Part shown: positions 36,544-45,180 of the stretch, one piece after another
Position numbering within the stretch: the stretch's first letter is position 1
How the letters are laid out: every line of letters starts with the position of its first letter
From: Flavobacterium proteolyticum
GTDB lineage: Bacteria > Bacteroidota > Bacteroidia > Flavobacteriales > Flavobacteriaceae
Reading direction: 5' to 3'
Length of the DNA stretch: 64,000 bases
Assembly: GCF_015223105.1 (NCBI RefSeq)
Contig: NZ_JADFTZ010000001.1
Coordinates: 62,001 to 126,000, forward strand
Notes under the pieces: generated by a model
What the model was told of the DNA's origin: nothing
The model's input: the letters and a program-made list of their open reading frames with translations, nothing else
Databases searched by the model: none
Position numbers and translations under genes: made by a program

Positions 36544-38360
36544 AATGTAGCCCTCCCTTCTTTAACACGTTTCTTATAAGCAACGTAAACAATTATAGAA
36601 ATAAACACAAAAAGCGTTAATAATAACATTCTTCCAATAAACTTGTACAATGTATTGTTTGTAAAATCACCTTTTGCAATTGCGTCACCAGGTTTGATAA
36701 CATCACCAACTTTTACAATAGCTTCTTGATTTAAACTTCCATCAAATTTATACTCTTTTGTATCATTGAATTTTTCAACAAGAACTTGATTTGTTACTTT
36801 ATCAAATTTCTTTCTTTCGTTTTCAAATTCAAATTTTACATAATCTGATTTTACTTCAACAACTTTTCCAGAAACAGTACCTGATCCTTCGAAGTTTTCA
36901 GCGAAATAATTATCAGCAAACCATTCTTTATTATTGGTGTCTTTATTTTGAATTTGATTCGCCCAATCTGGTATACTTGTTACTAAAACAGCACCTAATA
37001 ATAATGGCGTAATAATCAAAATTACATATTTAAAGAATTTAGGCAATTTGATATCAGCACCTTTGTTAATTTCCTCCCAACCTCTATTGATTCCGAAAAT
37101 ATATGAAAACAACACTGTTTCTAAGAAAGCAAAAACAACTAAACTCACCGTTCCTGCCCAATAATCGTATTGATCAAAAACTCCTTGATTATAGAAAATA
37201 ACCGTTGGCAATCCCATAATTAAAGCTAAAGCTCCAAAAGACCATGCTCCTTTATTTTTAGACCAACCAAATTCATCTGACATGAATCCCATCCATGGAG
37301 TTCCCATTGCTAATGAAGAAGTAATTCCGGCAAAGAATAAAAGTCCGAACCAAAAAACCCCTGCTAAGATAGCTAAAACACCACCCCATTGTTGGAACAA
37401 ATAAGGCATTGTTTGGAAAGCCATACCAAAACCTGCATTTTGAATAACCCAATCTAATCCTAAGTATCCAGCAGCAATTGGAATAACAATTAAAGAACCT
37501 AAAACCACTTCAACGAACTCATTCATGAATCCGGCAGAAACTGCATTTAATGCCACATCATCTTTTTCTTTTAAATAAGCTGCGTAACAGTGAATTGTTC
37601 CCATACCCACAGAAAGCGTAAAGAAAATTTGACCTGCAGCAGCTAGCCAAACTTTAGGATTTGCCAATGAATCAAATTGTGGCGTCCATAAGAAATTTAA
37701 ACCATCCCATGCATTTGCATTTGGAAAAATATCTGAAGCACCGCTAGTTCCTAAAGTAACACCTCTTACGGCTAAAATAACACCGAATAAAATCAATAAT
37801 GGCATACCAATTTTAGCAACTTTTTCGATTCCTCCTAAACCTTTAGATAAAATCCAAGTATTTAATAATAAACAAAGAATGTAAAAGATAACAGCTTCGT
37901 ATGGAATTCCAGTTGTAGATTGAGAAATATCTACATAAGAATTAAAAAATCCTGCAACATCTGCTTGACTCATTCCGTCAAATGTTCCAACAATAGAGTG
38001 GTAAACATAAGACATTGTCCAAGATTCAATGTAACAATAATAAGCCGCTACAGCAATGTTAGTAAAAATTCCAAATACTCCGATATACTTCCAAATACGA
38101 CCTTTAGCCATTGTATCCAAAATATAAGGGGTACTGTGATTACCAAATTTCCCACCAAAACGACCAGTTGACCATTCAATCAACAATAATGGAATACCCA
38201 TTAATAAAAAACAAACTAAATAAGGAATAATAAAAGCTCCTCCACCATTTTGAACTGCTTGAACTGGAAATCTTAAAAAGTTTCCCAACCCAACAGCATT
38301 TCCAGCCATAGCCAAGATAAGCCCTACGCGTGAACCCCACGCTTCTACTTTTGCTGCCAT
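36540..38360 (-). CDS. sodium-dependent NSS/SNF family transporter with an inserted soluble domain
   Basis: A 606-residue inner-membrane symporter that uses the sodium gradient to import an amino acid or related amine. TM1 has the sodium and substrate motif GLILAMAGNAVGLGNFLRFP with the unwound GNAVGLGN. TM6 has FFTLSVGMGTIHCYAAY. Helices continue to about residue 470. Between the last two helices is a hydrophilic insertion of about 95 residues (about 478-572), whose end (VKVGDVIKPGDAIAKGD) resembles a lipoyl/biotinyl-type beta hairpin. Most family members have a short loop there. A downstream 51-residue subunit is coupled by an ATGA overlap. The promoter is at 38386-38414. Confidence 0.93.
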   Translation of the reverse strand: MAAKVEAWGSRVGLILAMAGNAVGLGNFLRFPVQAVQNGGGAFIIPYLVCFLLMGIPLLLIEWSTGRFGGKFGNHSTPYILDTMAKGRIWKYIGVFGIFTNIAVAAYYCYIESWTMSYVYHSIVGTFDGMSQADVAGFFNSYVDISQSTTGIPYEAVIFYILCLLLNTWILSKGLGGIEKVAKIGMPLLILFGVILAVRGVTLGTSGASDIFPNANAWDGLNFLWTPQFDSLANPKVWLAAAGQIFFTLSVGMGTIHCYAAYLKEKDDVALNAVSAGFMNEFVEVVLGSLIVIPIAAGYLGLDWVIQNAGFGMAFQTMPYLFQQWGGVLAILAGVFWFGLLFFAGITSSLAMGTPWMGFMSDEFGWSKNKGAWSFGALALIMGLPTVIFYNQGVFDQYDYWAGTVSLVVFAFLETVLFSYIFGINRGWEEINKGADIKLPKFFKYVILIITPLLLGAVLVTSIPDWANQIQNKDTNNKEWFADNYFAENFEGSGTVSGKVVEVKSDYVKFEFENERKKFDKVTNQVLVEKFNDTKEYKFDGSLNQEAIVKVGDVIKPGDAIAKGDFTNNTLYKFIGRMLLLTLFVFISIIVYVAYKKRVKEGRATL

Positions 38361-38385
38361 ATAATTTTATTGGTTGTTAAAGCCT

Positions 38386-38414
38386 CAAAGATAAGAAAAG
38401 TATCTAAAATTCAA
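38386..38414 (-). promoter_or_regulatory. promoter of the NSS transporter operon
   Basis: On the minus strand -7 TATCTTTG (38393 to 38386) has TTG at 38414-38412 with an 18-base spacer. It lies 25 bases before the ATG at 38360. Confidence 0.75.
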
Positions 38415-38438
38415 ATAAAACTTACACTTAATGAAATT

Positions 38439-38660
38439 TTATAAGTCAAAAACTGAACTTCTTTTAGTTTTTATCATGTCTTTTAACTTTAAAAGAAAAG
38501 CCAAAGTAAGATACAATCCAAATCCCAAACCTACTGTTACAAAAGATATATAAATGAAAAACAAGCGAACATTTGTAGCACGCATACCTAATCTATCAGC
38601 CAAACGAGAGGCTACAAAAAATCCATGTTTTTCAAAAAAATGTAATAGGTTTTGGACCAT
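38439..38660 (-). CDS. PspC-domain-like small membrane protein
   Basis: A 73-residue protein with the PspC-type pattern: a short amphipathic start, GFFVASRLADRLGMRATNVRLFFIYISF and one long membrane helix (VRLFFIYISFVTVGLGFGLYLTLAFLL in two pieces), then a basic tail. PspC domains sense membrane stress in other bacteria; the role of these short Bacteroidota versions is unknown. It is 28 bases downstream of the DUF2851 gene and may have its own promoter box (TATTTTTG at 38685 to 38678). Confidence 0.8.
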   Translation of the reverse strand: MVQNLLHFFEKHGFFVASRLADRLGMRATNVRLFFIYISFVTVGLGFGLYLTLAFLLKLKDMIKTKRSSVFDL

Positions 38661-38677
38661 TTTTAAATATTTTTTTT

Positions 38678-38685
38678 CAAAAATA
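38678..38685 (-). promoter_or_regulatory. possible -7 box of the PspC-like gene
   Basis: TATTTTTG on the minus strand fits TAnnTTTG and lies 17 bases before the ATG. No -33 TTG is seen at the right distance, and the region is T-rich. Confidence 0.35.
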
Positions 38686-38688
38686 CGA

Positions 38689-39957
38689 TTATTTTTTAAG
38701 AATAAAATGTCCGATTGCGCAATCCAAACACTTTTTATAATCGCAGTAATTCTTTTTTAATTCCAATAAAGCTTGAGATTCATATACATTTTTAGAACGT
38801 ATTTCTAAAACTTCAAACTTCTCAATAATCACATTTTGTTCCGAAGGAATTCTAATCGCTAAATCAATTAATTTCTGTGTGATTTCTTTTTGCTGGCTTC
38901 TAGCATAAGCAAATCGAAGCGGAATAATTGTATTTATAACCAATAAATCTATAAATGACTTGGAAAGTTTTTTCATCTTTTTAGAACTTTCTTTATCCAA
39001 ATTATAATGTGTTTCCCAATATTGACTGACACCAACGCTAAAAACCTGATATAATTCATTTATAGAACTACAATTCATAACCAAAGAAAAAAGATTCTTT
39101 CGATGAAAATACAAATTTGCCAATTGCACCAACCGAATCGTAGGAAAATTATCGGGTCGATGCTTGAAAAATTCCACCGAACCAACTACTTTTTCATGCA
39201 ATTGATATTTTTGAATCAAGTATGCATATGATTTTTGCAGTTGTTTCGCGTAACTATCTTCAAAATCATGAGAAAGCAAATTTGCTTGACCTAATAATAA
39301 AGATTCTACTGATTCCAAAGAATAAGATTCTTTTCGAACAACAGAAAACGGAATGGATTTAGCAACTTTATAAAATATTTCACCATTGGTATTTAATCCG
39401 AAGTTTTTAGCCAAAAGACAAAACAAAACCGCTTCCCAATCTTGATTAGAAGTTTCCGCTAATTCAAAAATCAGCTGCGATTTTCGTTCTAAACGCTCAA
39501 AAAATAAGCGCTCTTGCCAATTTTTAAAGATAAATTCATCTACATTTTGAATTTCATTTTCACAATAAATCCAAGACTTTTGACTGATTAAAGATTGATA
39601 TTTATGCAAATCCGAAAGGGCAACATATTCCTTAAGTTCTACTGTTGGAATTTCTGAATTATCTTTTCTAAAAATAGGCACATCATACTCCCAAACGACA
39701 TGTAAAATAACGGAATCATAATTGGAATCTTTCTCGTGATTGTGCACATACCAATCTGATGACTTGAGATGTATTTCTACATTTCCAGCCCATTTTTGAT
39801 TTCCGATAATCAATTGCGCATTAAAAAAATCAGGTCCAGCAAGTTGTAAATATTGACCTGAATTGACAATCAGAATCGACTCTCCTTTTGTAGTTTTTAA
39901 ATTGGCAATATCAAATTTCTTGAATTGCCACACATGGTGCAAAAAATCTTCTTTCAT
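38689..39957 (-). CDS. DUF2851 family protein
   Basis: A 422-residue protein with the DUF2851 pattern: MKEDFLHHVWQFKKFD, GQYLQLAGPDFFNAQLIIG, WAGNVEIHLKSSDWYVHNH, DSVILHVVWEYD, and near the end CLDCAIGHFILKK. The family is nearly confined to Bacteroidota. The conserved NVEIH, S-DW, H-H and DNVILHVV blocks look like an endonuclease-type or metal site, but no function is proven. I chose the ATG at 39957; the 30 codons upstream to 40047 would cross the divergent promoters. Confidence 0.9.
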   Translation of the reverse strand: MKEDFLHHVWQFKKFDIANLKTTKGESILIVNSGQYLQLAGPDFFNAQLIIGNQKWAGNVEIHLKSSDWYVHNHEKDSNYDSVILHVVWEYDVPIFRKDNSEIPTVELKEYVALSDLHKYQSLISQKSWIYCENEIQNVDEFIFKNWQERLFFERLERKSQLIFELAETSNQDWEAVLFCLLAKNFGLNTNGEIFYKVAKSIPFSVVRKESYSLESVESLLLGQANLLSHDFEDSYAKQLQKSYAYLIQKYQLHEKVVGSVEFFKHRPDNFPTIRLVQLANLYFHRKNLFSLVMNCSSINELYQVFSVGVSQYWETHYNLDKESSKKMKKLSKSFIDLLVINTIIPLRFAYARSQQKEITQKLIDLAIRIPSEQNVIIEKFEVLEIRSKNVYESQALLELKKNYCDYKKCLDCAIGHFILKK

Positions 39958-39975
39958 TCTGTATGGCGTATATAA

Positions 39976-40014
39976 TTGAAAAACAAAGATAAAAAAATTA
40001 TATTTGCTGAACAA
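39976..40014. promoter_or_regulatory. two interleaved divergent promoters (PNGase F-like gene and DUF2851 gene)
   Basis: Plus strand: TTG 39976-39978, 20-base spacer, TATATTTG 39999-40006. Minus strand: TTG 40014-40012, 20-base spacer, TATCTTTG 39991-39984. Each promoter's -7 box lies between the two elements of the other, so the polymerases would compete for the same DNA. Confidence 0.75.
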
Positions 40015-40024
40015 CCCAACTTTT

Positions 40025-41713
40025 ATGAAAAAATTTATAACCATCACATTATTAAGCCTTTTTACATTTGCTCAATCTCAAACTAATGCAAAACCACCAA
40101 AAGGATTCAAAATAACCTATAATAGAAGTTCAAACGGAAAGCTAATAGAAAATCAAGATGCGATTTTTGTTTTTACGAATCCAACGGAAACTTTAGTTAC
40201 TTCTGAAAAAATGAATTCTGGAAAAGCGGAATTTCCCTTCGAACAAACGTTAATCAATCGTTCTGAAAATAAAATTGTTCAGGTTACTCAACTCAAAAAA
40301 GAGAAATCGGTTACTACAGTTGATAGTCTTTCGTTGGCAAAACAAAACTTCGAGTTTTTACCGGATACTAAAACAATTTTAGGTTACAAATGCCAAAAAG
40401 CAAAAACGATAATTAATTCCAACACCATTGAACTTTGGTACACGAATGAATTACAAGTGAAAGGCGCACCAACGACATTAGGTCAAAATATTGGATTGGT
40501 TTTGGAAATGGTTCGCAATGGAAACTTTGTGATATCGGCTACTAAAATAGAGAAAATAAAATCGGTTAGTCCAAGTTTGATTTTGCAAAACAGCACTACA
40601 AATAGTCCTATTTTAGATGGATTGACTTATAAAGATTTGGTTTGGAAAAGCCGTTTTACAGCTATAAAAGTTTTTGAAAATGAAATCATCAATTTTTCAG
40701 ATGCTTCTAAATCGAATGATAGCATTTTACGATTTGCCAATGGAACTATTATCTTGAAAAAAATCACTTTTCCAGAAATTAGAAAAGGAGATTTAGTCTT
40801 TTTAGATTTAACAGAACAATCCAATGGTGATGCATATGACAGAACGGGGTCGGTTTTTGTGATTCCGCAAGATAAGAAGCAATCATTTTTAGATGGTTTG
40901 CAAAACGGGAGTAAAACATTGCCAATTTATGAAAACGGAAATGGAAAACAATATCAAGGTGTTGTGGCTACAAAAGAATTTTCTCCAATAATTGAATTGA
41001 TGCGATTTTTTACACCTTTTGGAATTAAACAATACAATTACATTCAGTTGAAAAACAAAACGTGGCACGAAATTGTTCCGTACCGAATGGATATTACTGA
41101 TTTAAAACCTAATTTATCAGGAAAAACGGTTTATGTAGGAACTTTTATTGGTAATTACGATAAAGGCGGACATAAAATCTCAATGAATATTACGATTAAT
41201 CCGAGCGAAAGTTCATTAGACAAAACCAACGTTTCTATTCCGTTATTTAATACGACAAACGTAATGGAAATGGCTGGACAAGAATATGCAACGATGTTCA
41301 ATCATGAAAAAGGATTGGAAATTACTTTCGCGCTAGATAAAGAAATCAAAAATGCGAAACTGCGCTACATCACCACCGGTCATGGAGGTTGGGAAAACGG
41401 CGACGAATTTGTACCAAAGAAAAACACCATTATTTTAAACGGAAAAGAAGTTTTTTCGTTCATTCCATGGCGTCAAGATTGTGGTGGTTATCGATTATTC
41501 AATCCAGCCTCAGGAAATTTTAATGATGGATTGTCTTCTTCCGATTTGAGTCGTTCGAATTGGTGTCCAGGAACAGCGACGAATCCAATTTATATTGAAT
41601 TAGGAGATTTGAAAGCAGGAACGCATACCATACAAGTAAAAATTCCTCAAGGCCCAAACGAAGGCGGAAGTTTTAGTGCTTGGAATGTTTCGGGAGTTTT
41701 ACTAGGAGAATAA
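40025..41713 (+). CDS. secreted PNGase F-like glycan amidase with N-terminal GLPGLI-type domain
   Basis: A 562-residue exported protein. The signal peptide is residues 1-18 (MKKFITITLLSLFTFAQS). The first half (about 20-190) has the pattern of GLPGLI proteins, including TKTILGYKCQKAKTII. The second half matches the two eight-stranded domains of peptide-N-glycosidase F: FIGNYDKGGHKISM with the candidate catalytic Asp, then HGGWENGDEFVPKKNTI with a candidate catalytic Glu, and the second domain WRQDCGGYRLFNPASGNF, SSSDLSRSNWCPGTATNP and GTHTIQVKIPQG. PNGase F removes N-glycans from proteins by cleaving the glycosyl-asparagine bond. No T9SS sorting domain is present, so it may be periplasmic or membrane-associated. 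I chose the ATG at 40025 (true signal peptide) over 40004. Confidence 0.88.
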   Translation: MKKFITITLLSLFTFAQSQTNAKPPKGFKITYNRSSNGKLIENQDAIFVFTNPTETLVTSEKMNSGKAEFPFEQTLINRSENKIVQVTQLKKEKSVTTVDSLSLAKQNFEFLPDTKTILGYKCQKAKTIINSNTIELWYTNELQVKGAPTTLGQNIGLVLEMVRNGNFVISATKIEKIKSVSPSLILQNSTTNSPILDGLTYKDLVWKSRFTAIKVFENEIINFSDASKSNDSILRFANGTIILKKITFPEIRKGDLVFLDLTEQSNGDAYDRTGSVFVIPQDKKQSFLDGLQNGSKTLPIYENGNGKQYQGVVATKEFSPIIELMRFFTPFGIKQYNYIQLKNKTWHEIVPYRMDITDLKPNLSGKTVYVGTFIGNYDKGGHKISMNITINPSESSLDKTNVSIPLFNTTNVMEMAGQEYATMFNHEKGLEITFALDKEIKNAKLRYITTGHGGWENGDEFVPKKNTIILNGKEVFSFIPWRQDCGGYRLFNPASGNFNDGLSSSDLSRSNWCPGTATNPIYIELGDLKAGTHTIQVKIPQGPNEGGSFSAWNVSGVLLGE

Positions 41714-41714
41714 A

Positions 41715-41742
41715 AAAAGGACGTTCAGCTGAACGTCCTTTT
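41715..41742. terminator. bidirectional terminator between the PNGase F-like and CBS genes
   Basis: A 28-base perfect palindrome centred on TTCAGCTGAA, with A/T runs at both ends, serves both convergent genes. It starts 1 base after the PNGase F-like stop and ends 4 bases before the other. Confidence 0.88.
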
Positions 41743-41746
41743 AAAA

Positions 41747-43108
41747 TTATTTTATTGAATTGATAATATCATGTTTTGTAATGATATGATGTTTTCCGTT
41801 TCCTAAATCAATTAATACCGCTTGATTTTCTTTCGTAATTAATTTAGAAACTTCTTCAACTGGCGTTCCGATTTTTACGATTGGAAATGGTTTACCCATT
41901 ACTTCACGAATTGGTCGTTCCGCTGTATTTTTATCGGTTATATAACTTTGGAATAAATCTGATTCATCAACAGAACCTACAAATCCATTTACATCAACCA
42001 CTGGAATTTGTGAGATTTTATATTTTCTCATTCTTTCGATAGCGTGCGAAACTAATTCTTCAGTACGCACAATTACTAATGGTTTTTCGATATGTTCTTT
42101 GATTAAATCTTCTGCTTTTGTGATTTCTTCTTCAAGGAAACCTCTTTCGCGCATCCAATCATCATTAAACATCTTTCCAACATAACGGCTTCCAGAATCG
42201 TGAAATAAGACCACAACTACATCTTCTGGACCAAAGTGTTCTTTTAACTGCAATAAACCCTTTACAGCAGCTCCAGCGGAGTTTCCAACAAAAATTCCTT
42301 CTTCTAAAGCGATTTTTCTTGTATAGACAGCTGCATCTTTATCAGTAACTTTTGTAAATCCGTCAATTAATGAAAAGTCAACGTTCTTAGGTAAAATATC
42401 TTCTCCGATTCCTTCAGTTATGTATGAATAGATTTCGTTCTCATCAAAAATTCCAGTTTCGTGGTATTTTTTAAAAACCGAACCATAGGTATCAATTCCC
42501 CAAATTTTGATGTTAGGATTTTTCTCTTTTAAATATTTAGCTGTTCCAGAAATCGTTCCACCCGTTCCAACACCAACTACAAAGTGTGTAATTTTCCCTT
42601 CAGTTTGTTCCCAAATTTCTGGACCCGTTTGTTCGTAATGTGCAATAGCGTTACTTGGATTATCGTATTGATTTACGTACCAAGAATTTGAAATTTCTTC
42701 TCCTAATTTTTTTGAAACTGAATAGTATGAACGTGGATCAGTTGGTTCTACATCTGTCGGACAAACGATTACTTTTGCACCAACTGCACGAAGAATATCT
42801 GATTTTTCTTTTGATTGCTTATCTGAAATCACAAAAATACATTTGTACCCTTTTACAATTGCTGCCAAGGCTAAACCCATTCCGGTGTTTCCTGAAGTTC
42901 CTTCAATAATAGTTCCTCCCGGTTTTAAACGACCGTCTGCTTCAGCATCTTCAATCATTTTTACAGCCATTCTATCCTTAACAGAATTTCCTGGATTAAA
43001 AGTTTCTACTTTAGCCAATACTAAAGCATCCACTTCAGCAGTTACTTTATTTAATTTCACTAATGGTGTGTTTCCAATAGTTTCTAATATGTTTTTTGCG
43101 TATTTCAT
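41747..43108 (-). CDS. cystathionine beta-synthase-like PLP enzyme with two CBS domains
   Basis: A 453-residue fold II PLP enzyme that condenses serine (or O-acetylserine) with homocysteine or sulfide. The PLP lysine is in PGNSVKDRMA, the substrate loop is EGTSGNTGMGLA, and the phosphate cup is VGVGTGGTISGTAKYL. The catalytic domain (1-325) is followed by two CBS modules (about 335-450: LVIVRTEELVSHAIERMRKY, QIPVVDVNGFVGSV, and the last ending HHIITKHDIINSI). It looks closest to cystathionine beta-synthase, since cysteine synthases lack CBS modules. The eukaryotic heme site is absent. The promoter is at 43131-43162. Confidence 0.9.
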   Translation of the reverse strand: MKYAKNILETIGNTPLVKLNKVTAEVDALVLAKVETFNPGNSVKDRMAVKMIEDAEADGRLKPGGTIIEGTSGNTGMGLALAAIVKGYKCIFVISDKQSKEKSDILRAVGAKVIVCPTDVEPTDPRSYYSVSKKLGEEISNSWYVNQYDNPSNAIAHYEQTGPEIWEQTEGKITHFVVGVGTGGTISGTAKYLKEKNPNIKIWGIDTYGSVFKKYHETGIFDENEIYSYITEGIGEDILPKNVDFSLIDGFTKVTDKDAAVYTRKIALEEGIFVGNSAGAAVKGLLQLKEHFGPEDVVVVLFHDSGSRYVGKMFNDDWMRERGFLEEEITKAEDLIKEHIEKPLVIVRTEELVSHAIERMRKYKISQIPVVDVNGFVGSVDESDLFQSYITDKNTAERPIREVMGKPFPIVKIGTPVEEVSKLITKENQAVLIDLGNGKHHIITKHDIINSIK

Positions 43109-43130
43109 TTGTGATATTTGTAATATTTTG

Positions 43131-43162
43131 CAAAGATAGTGTGAATTTTACAAATAAAGCAA
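43131..43162 (-). promoter_or_regulatory. promoter of the cystathionine beta-synthase-like gene
   Basis: On the minus strand TATCTTTG (43138 to 43131) has TTG at 43162-43160 with a 21-base spacer. It is 22 bases before the ATG at 43108. Confidence 0.7.
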
Positions 43163-43194
43163 ACACACTAAAAATGGGAAATTTAAATAAAATT

Positions 43195-45090
43195 CTATTT
43201 AAAGAAATTCCATTCTAAACCAAATCGAACCATAAAGTCACGATAAGGATAATTTGGAGCCGAATAAAAGTTATATCCTGTCATTGCCGAATTAAAATGT
43301 TCTGCTTTTAAGTAGATTCGTGCTTGTTTAATTCTTGCATTTACAAAGAAATCAAACATTGGAAAGTTTCCTATTTTCTTCTCGTTTTGCACGTAAAACT
43401 CACCAATTAAAGGATTATAATCGTTGGCAAAATATTCAGAAAAATATTGAAAGGTTACTCCAGTTTGCAAAAGCATCGCCTTTTTGAAAACATGATCTGA
43501 GAAGTATAATGTACTTCTTGTAGTTAATTCAGGCACATTTACAATTTCTGAAGATTGATCAACTTTTTGATATAAAAGGGTTACATCTAAACCAAACTTC
43601 CAAAACTTAATCTCTTTGTTTGCGTTTATTGATAAATAATTAATTGTTTTATCGTATTGAACAGGTTTAACAGTAAGTTTTGTTATATCATTTGTAGTAT
43701 TATCAAAATACAAATGATCGTTCAATACTTTGTATTGAACACTAGCATTTACCCATTTCGTTAAAGCTGAGAAAGAAAACTGATTAAGCTTTTCATTCTT
43801 GAAATTGTTAGCCCAATTATAATCAATATATTTACTTTGATACAATGTATAATTCAAATTTGGTAGACTATTTAATTTTTGATAATTAAATTCAAATTGA
43901 TAGTCATTATTAACTGTGTATTTTGCAGAAGCCTCAATATTTGAAATGGATTGATTAGTAATTGCTTGAGATACTTCTAATTTAGCAATTAAGTTATTTG
44001 CAAAATAAGTATAATTTCCTCCAGCCATATTAATCCTATCCGAAACAGAATTAGGCACAATAATATTTCCTGAATTTCCATAAACGACACTGTTATAATA
44101 GTAATTATAATTAGTGTCATCTATAAAGAAATCTAAACTACCAAAATTTTTAGTTTTATAACCTACACAAAATTTGTTATATAAGGTATTAAAACGTGTT
44201 TTATTATTTATTGTAGAGGAAAATGAATCACCATAACGCTCACTTGGGGTCTTTTGAACAAACTCAAAAAATTTATATTCTGAACTAAATTGATGAGAAA
44301 AAACCAAACTATTTGGATTGCTTTTATTTAATTTAAAAGAATGATCAATAAAAACACGATTACCCTTTAATAGAGAAGTTGCATCTCTAAAATAAACATC
44401 TAAGCGATCACGTTCATTATAAGGATCTTCACTAGACTCAAAAAGTGAAACATCAATAATACCTCCATTCTCTTGATTAGAAATATCTTGAGCTGTAAAA
44501 TGACTGTTTAAGAAATAACGTTTATCTTTTGTAAAATAACTACTCGTAAACCTGAAATTTCCGGCACTTGAAATATTGTTTATATATTTACCATTAGAAC
44601 GCAATCCTTTATAAGCTATTGAAAAATTAAGATTAGTCTTAGTATTAAGAGTCAAAAAAGCATCTAATGACTGTCCCTGTTCCATAACTGTTTTATAATA
44701 GAGTTCCGTAAAAGGTGTAGGAACAGAATAATATTTAATATCACTTGCTTCTAAAAAATTAAAATGTTTTGCAGTAAAACCAAAAGATGGTAAAATACTT
44801 TTACGGACTAAACCAAAATTTAAAGTATTATAAGTATGACCTTCATTAGCAAAAGGCAATAACCCAAAAATATCTTTTCGTAAGTAATTGTATTTATACT
44901 CATTCTTTAAAGACATTGAAGTATCTGCATAGGTAGTATCTTTCTCTAAAGTATATATTTTATAGAGATTTATAGAAGGCTTAACGTCTTTTCCCTTAAC
45001 AAGATCTTTTGATAAATCGGTATCATCTTGAACTTGGGAGAAAATAAAGCAAGAAACAAAAAATAAGAAAATTGATAGATAATTCTTCAT
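43195..45090 (-). CDS. putative porin / outer-membrane beta-barrel protein
   Basis: A 631-residue outer-membrane protein. A signal peptide (about 1-18, ending FIFSQ) is followed by a short linker and then alternating polar and aromatic residues that fit amphipathic beta strands through to the C-terminal strand FMVRFGLEWNFFK. The pattern fits the putative porin family common in Bacteroidota. Pore function is inferred, not shown. No plug domain or TonB box is seen. It has its own -7 box (45107-45114) and is separated from the SusCD genes by a terminator. Confidence 0.83.
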   Translation of the reverse strand: MKNYLSIFLFFVSCFIFSQVQDDTDLSKDLVKGKDVKPSINLYKIYTLEKDTTYADTSMSLKNEYKYNYLRKDIFGLLPFANEGHTYNTLNFGLVRKSILPSFGFTAKHFNFLEASDIKYYSVPTPFTELYYKTVMEQGQSLDAFLTLNTKTNLNFSIAYKGLRSNGKYINNISSAGNFRFTSSYFTKDKRYFLNSHFTAQDISNQENGGIIDVSLFESSEDPYNERDRLDVYFRDATSLLKGNRVFIDHSFKLNKSNPNSLVFSHQFSSEYKFFEFVQKTPSERYGDSFSSTINNKTRFNTLYNKFCVGYKTKNFGSLDFFIDDTNYNYYYNSVVYGNSGNIIVPNSVSDRINMAGGNYTYFANNLIAKLEVSQAITNQSISNIEASAKYTVNNDYQFEFNYQKLNSLPNLNYTLYQSKYIDYNWANNFKNEKLNQFSFSALTKWVNASVQYKVLNDHLYFDNTTNDITKLTVKPVQYDKTINYLSINANKEIKFWKFGLDVTLLYQKVDQSSEIVNVPELTTRSTLYFSDHVFKKAMLLQTGVTFQYFSEYFANDYNPLIGEFYVQNEKKIGNFPMFDFFVNARIKQARIYLKAEHFNSAMTGYNFYSAPNYPYRDFMVRFGLEWNFFK

Positions 45091-45106
45091 TACATAAAAA
45101 TATGAG

Positions 45107-45114
45107 CAAATGTA
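45107..45114 (-). promoter_or_regulatory. -7 box of the porin gene (TACATTTG)
   Basis: TACATTTG on the minus strand lies 16 bases before the ATG at 45090. No good -33 TTG is seen at the expected distance; the terminator of the preceding operon occupies that place. Confidence 0.5.
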
Positions 45115-45131
45115 ATGAGAAATTAGGGAAT

Positions 45132-45158
45132 AAAAAAAGGCCGCACTAAGTGCGACCT
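45132..45158 (-). terminator. terminator after susC-susD
   Basis: AGGCCGCACTAAGTGCGACCT forms a hairpin (CGCAC/GTGCG core, one mismatch, AGG/CCT base). On the minus strand TTTTTTTATT follows. Confidence 0.85.
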
Positions 45159-45180
45159 CTTTTATATAAAATTTAACTAA

